From Lawsonibacter asaccharolyticus (GTDB taxonomy: Bacteria > Bacillota > Clostridia > Oscillospirales > Oscillospiraceae): a stretch of DNA of 64,000 nt. The notes under the pieces were generated by a model, which did no database searches, was not told where the DNA came from, and saw nothing but the letters and a program-made list of their open reading frames with translations. Positions 62,156 through 64,000 of this stretch are shown piece after piece. The number at the start of each line of letters is the position of its first letter. The first letter of the stretch is position 1. Where the stretch lies: assembly GCA_003112755.1 (NCBI GenBank), contig BFBT01000001.1, forward strand, positions 1,736,001-1,800,000. Reading direction: 5' to 3'. Both the position numbers and the translations under genes were made by a program.

Positions 62156-63667
62156 CTACCGCCGCAGGTACTCCGGCGGACGATATTGGAGGGCCTCGGC
62201 CAGGTGGGAGAGCTGGATGGAGGTGCTGCTGTCCAGGTCAGCGATGGTCCGGGCCACCCGCAGGATGCGGTCATAGCTGCGGGCGGTGAGCCCCATCCGG
62301 TCAAAGGCCCCCTGCATCAACCGCTGGCACTCCGAGTCCAGGGCGCAGAACCGGTCCAGCTCCTGCTGGCCCATCCGGGCGTTGCAGGAGGCGTCCCCAT
62401 AGCGCCCACGCTGGATGTCCCGGGCCCGGTCCACCCTGCCCTTGATGACGGAGGAGGGCTCCGACGGGGCGCGGCGGGCCAGCTCACCGAACTCCAGGGC
62501 GGCCACCTCCACAAACAGGTCGATGCGGTCCAGAAGGGGGCCGGACAGGCGGGAGAGATAGCGCCGCACCTCCTGCTCCGTGCAGCGGCAGCGGCCGCTG
62601 GGGTGGCCGTACCAGCCGCACTTGCAGGGGTTCATGGCGCACACCAGCATGAACCGGCTGGGATAGCTCACCGAGCCGGCGGCCCGGGAGATCTGCACCT
62701 GCCCGTCCTCCAGGGGTTGGCGGAGCACCTCCAGCACCTCCTTGGAGAACTCGGGCAGCTCGTCCAGAAAGAGGACCCCGTGGTGGGCCAGGGAGATCTC
62801 ACCCGGCCTGGGATTGGTGCCGCCCCCTGCCAGCCCCATGGGGGAGATGGTGTGGTGGGGGGAACGGAAGGGGCGGCGGCTGATGAGGGGGTGGTCCGGG
62901 TCGGTGAGGCCCATCACCGAGTGGATCTCGGTGGCCTCCAGGGCTTCAGAGCGGCTCATATCGGGGAGGATGGAGGGCAGGCGGCGGGCCAGCATGGATT
63001 TGCCAGACCCGGGAGGACCACACATGAGCAGGTTGTGGCCGCCGGCCGCGGCGATCTCCAGGGCCCGCTTCCCGTTCTCCTGCCCCTTCACCTCGGAGAA
63101 GTCGGGGGCGGGCTCTGGGCCGGGGCCGGGTACCCAGGGGCGGGCCGGGGGGATGGGCTCCTCCCCAGTGAGATGCCGGGCCAGCTGGGCCACGTCCCGG
63201 ACAGGGTAAACGGCGGGACCGCCGGCCAGGGTGGCCTCGGCGGCATTGGCCTCCGGAACGAAGAGAGAGCGGATGCCAGCCCGCCCGGCGGCCAATGCCA
63301 TGGGAAGGATGCCCGCCGCGGGGCGCAGTTCCCCGGACAGGGACAGCTCCCCCACAAAGGCGCAGTCCGGGTCCCGCACCTTCAGCTGCCCGCCGGCGGC
63401 CAGGATGCCTACCAGGATGGGCAGGTCGTACAGCGTGCCTGACTTCTTCACATGGGCGGGGGCCAGATTGACAGTGATGCGGCTGACCGGGAACTGAAAG
63501 CCGCAGTTCTTGATGGCGGAGCGCACCCGCTCCCGGGCCTCGTTCACCGCCGCATCGGGCAGGCCCACCAGGGTGAAGGCGGGCAGGCCGCTGGACAGGT
63601 CGCACTCGGCGCTCACCTCATAGCCTGAGACCCCCTGGAGCCCCAGAGAGCGCACTTGGAATACCAT
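62156..63667 (-). CDS. comM: YifB/ComM-type Mg-chelatase-like AAA ATPase
   Basis: 503 residues. N-terminal Lon-like/ChlI fold (SGLPAFTLVGLPDAAVNEAR), Walker A LLMCGPPGSGKSMLARRLPS, Walker B LFLDELPEFS, and the zinc-like CAMNPCKCGWYGHPSGRCRC. Related helicases promote branch migration during natural transformation. The ATG at 63667 follows AAGGAGG by eight bases; an extension upstream is not supported. Confidence 0.93.
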   Translation of the reverse strand: MVFQVRSLGLQGVSGYEVSAECDLSSGLPAFTLVGLPDAAVNEARERVRSAIKNCGFQFPVSRITVNLAPAHVKKSGTLYDLPILVGILAAGGQLKVRDPDCAFVGELSLSGELRPAAGILPMALAAGRAGIRSLFVPEANAAEATLAGGPAVYPVRDVAQLARHLTGEEPIPPARPWVPGPGPEPAPDFSEVKGQENGKRALEIAAAGGHNLLMCGPPGSGKSMLARRLPSILPDMSRSEALEATEIHSVMGLTDPDHPLISRRPFRSPHHTISPMGLAGGGTNPRPGEISLAHHGVLFLDELPEFSKEVLEVLRQPLEDGQVQISRAAGSVSYPSRFMLVCAMNPCKCGWYGHPSGRCRCTEQEVRRYLSRLSGPLLDRIDLFVEVAALEFGELARRAPSEPSSVIKGRVDRARDIQRGRYGDASCNARMGQQELDRFCALDSECQRLMQGAFDRMGLTARSYDRILRVARTIADLDSSTSIQLSHLAEALQYRPPEYLRR

Positions 63668-63721
63668 AGGCACATCCTCCTTGGCGGGAGTATGGAACAC
63701 AAATTGTCCCCGTTTGGTACA

Positions 63722-63751
63722 TTTTACTCCTTCGGCACCATCCTTTGCAAC
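63722..63751 (-). promoter_or_regulatory. Promoter of comM
   Basis: Minus strand TTGCAA (63751-63746), 18-bp spacer, TAAAAT (63727-63722). Confidence 0.6.
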
Positions 63752-63801
63752 GGATGCCAGTATTTTTCTTCCGGAAATCGGGGGAAATCGCTCCAGCCCG
63801 A

Positions 63802-63830
63802 TTTACAAATGGGGGAAAAGATGATAAACT
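63802..63830 (+). promoter_or_regulatory. Plus-strand promoter pointing out of the window
   Basis: TTTACA (63802-63807), 17-bp spacer, TAAACT (63825-63830). A leader of at least 160 nt follows (63838-64000) with no start codon that can be supported; it is very GC-rich with complementary segments such as GCCCGCCGGGC and may hold a regulatory RNA or an untranslated region of a gene beyond the edge. Confidence 0.6.
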
Positions 63831-64000
63831 AGCTTTGTCTGAGAAGAGACCGCCCGCTCCAAAACAGGGAGGGGCGGGATCGCTGTGCCCGGACGCCTGA
63901 CCGCGGGGAGCTGACCGCCATCCCGACCCGAGGCAGGCGGCCCGCCGGGCCGGCGGGAGGAGACATACATCCCACAGGAGAACAGGGACCGGGGCGGGAT

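Overview
The window looks like a chromosomal segment of a GC-rich, spore-forming anaerobe of the class Clostridia, most likely Oscillospiraceae (Flavonifractor, Lawsonibacter or Intestinimonas relatives). Reasons: strict-anaerobe radical enzymes (pyruvate formate-lyase with its activase, class III ribonucleotide reductase with its activase), a butyryl-CoA:acetate CoA-transferase-like gene, the yaaL-bofA sporulation pair, L27 with an N-terminal extension next to the Prp protease, strong GGAGG ribosome sites and GC-rich codon use. The genus is inference; no rRNA gene is present.

Layout. 0-4.3 kb (minus): N-terminus of a transporter, two DUF3870 genes, secA. 4.4-9.5 kb (plus): tandem glycine riboswitch with an amino acid:sodium symporter, then a ZTP riboswitch with pflA-pflB. 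9.7-16 kb (plus): pgeF, a peptide-binding lipoprotein, purL. 16-21.6 kb: an SLC13-type permease and an AbgB-like M20 hydrolase divergent from an unusual regulator, a TIM-barrel gene and a small membrane gene. 21.7-29.6 kb is accessory: three tRNAs, a direct-repeat/hairpin element, a 1380-residue S-layer-homology protein, an orphan phage lysis cassette and a five-tRNA array on the minus strand. 29.6-40.2 kb: CNNM/CorC-type protein, pyrB with a PyrI-like zinc tail, CmpB-family membrane protein, CoA-transferase, RNA helicase, aroK, nrdG and nrdD. 40.4-44 kb (plus): mnmA, small genes, a methyltransferase and an AT-rich islet. 44-49.5 kb: rplU-prp-rpmA-obgE, DUF2156 and metallophosphatase genes, a GNAT gene. 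49.5-50.0 kb: three tandem copies of what looks like a small-RNA gene. 50-55.4 kb (minus): tyrA, polysaccharide deacetylase, serC-DUF6440-serA, yaaL-bofA. 55.9-58.8 kb (plus): bioB-bioY, a flavodoxin/ferredoxin fusion and a HAD pseudogene. 58.8-63.7 kb (minus): cinA, yjjG-like, thiI, comM.

Functional themes. One-carbon and purine supply are linked: the ZTP riboswitch senses a purine-pathway intermediate and controls formate production by PflB, and purL lies nearby. Serine, tyrosine/shikimate and biotin supply are scattered in small operons. Regulation is readable in many places: two riboswitches with terminators, an NrdR box pair on nrdDG, a BirA-type operator on bioBY, and a SigE-like promoter on yaaL-bofA. 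The most unusual item is the triplicated small-RNA locus at 49.52-50.02 kb. Each copy has 11-bp-spaced direct repeats resembling a Pho box, a weak -35, a -10 at fixed distance, a conserved C/U-rich anti-Shine-Dalgarno tract and its own GC-rich terminator.
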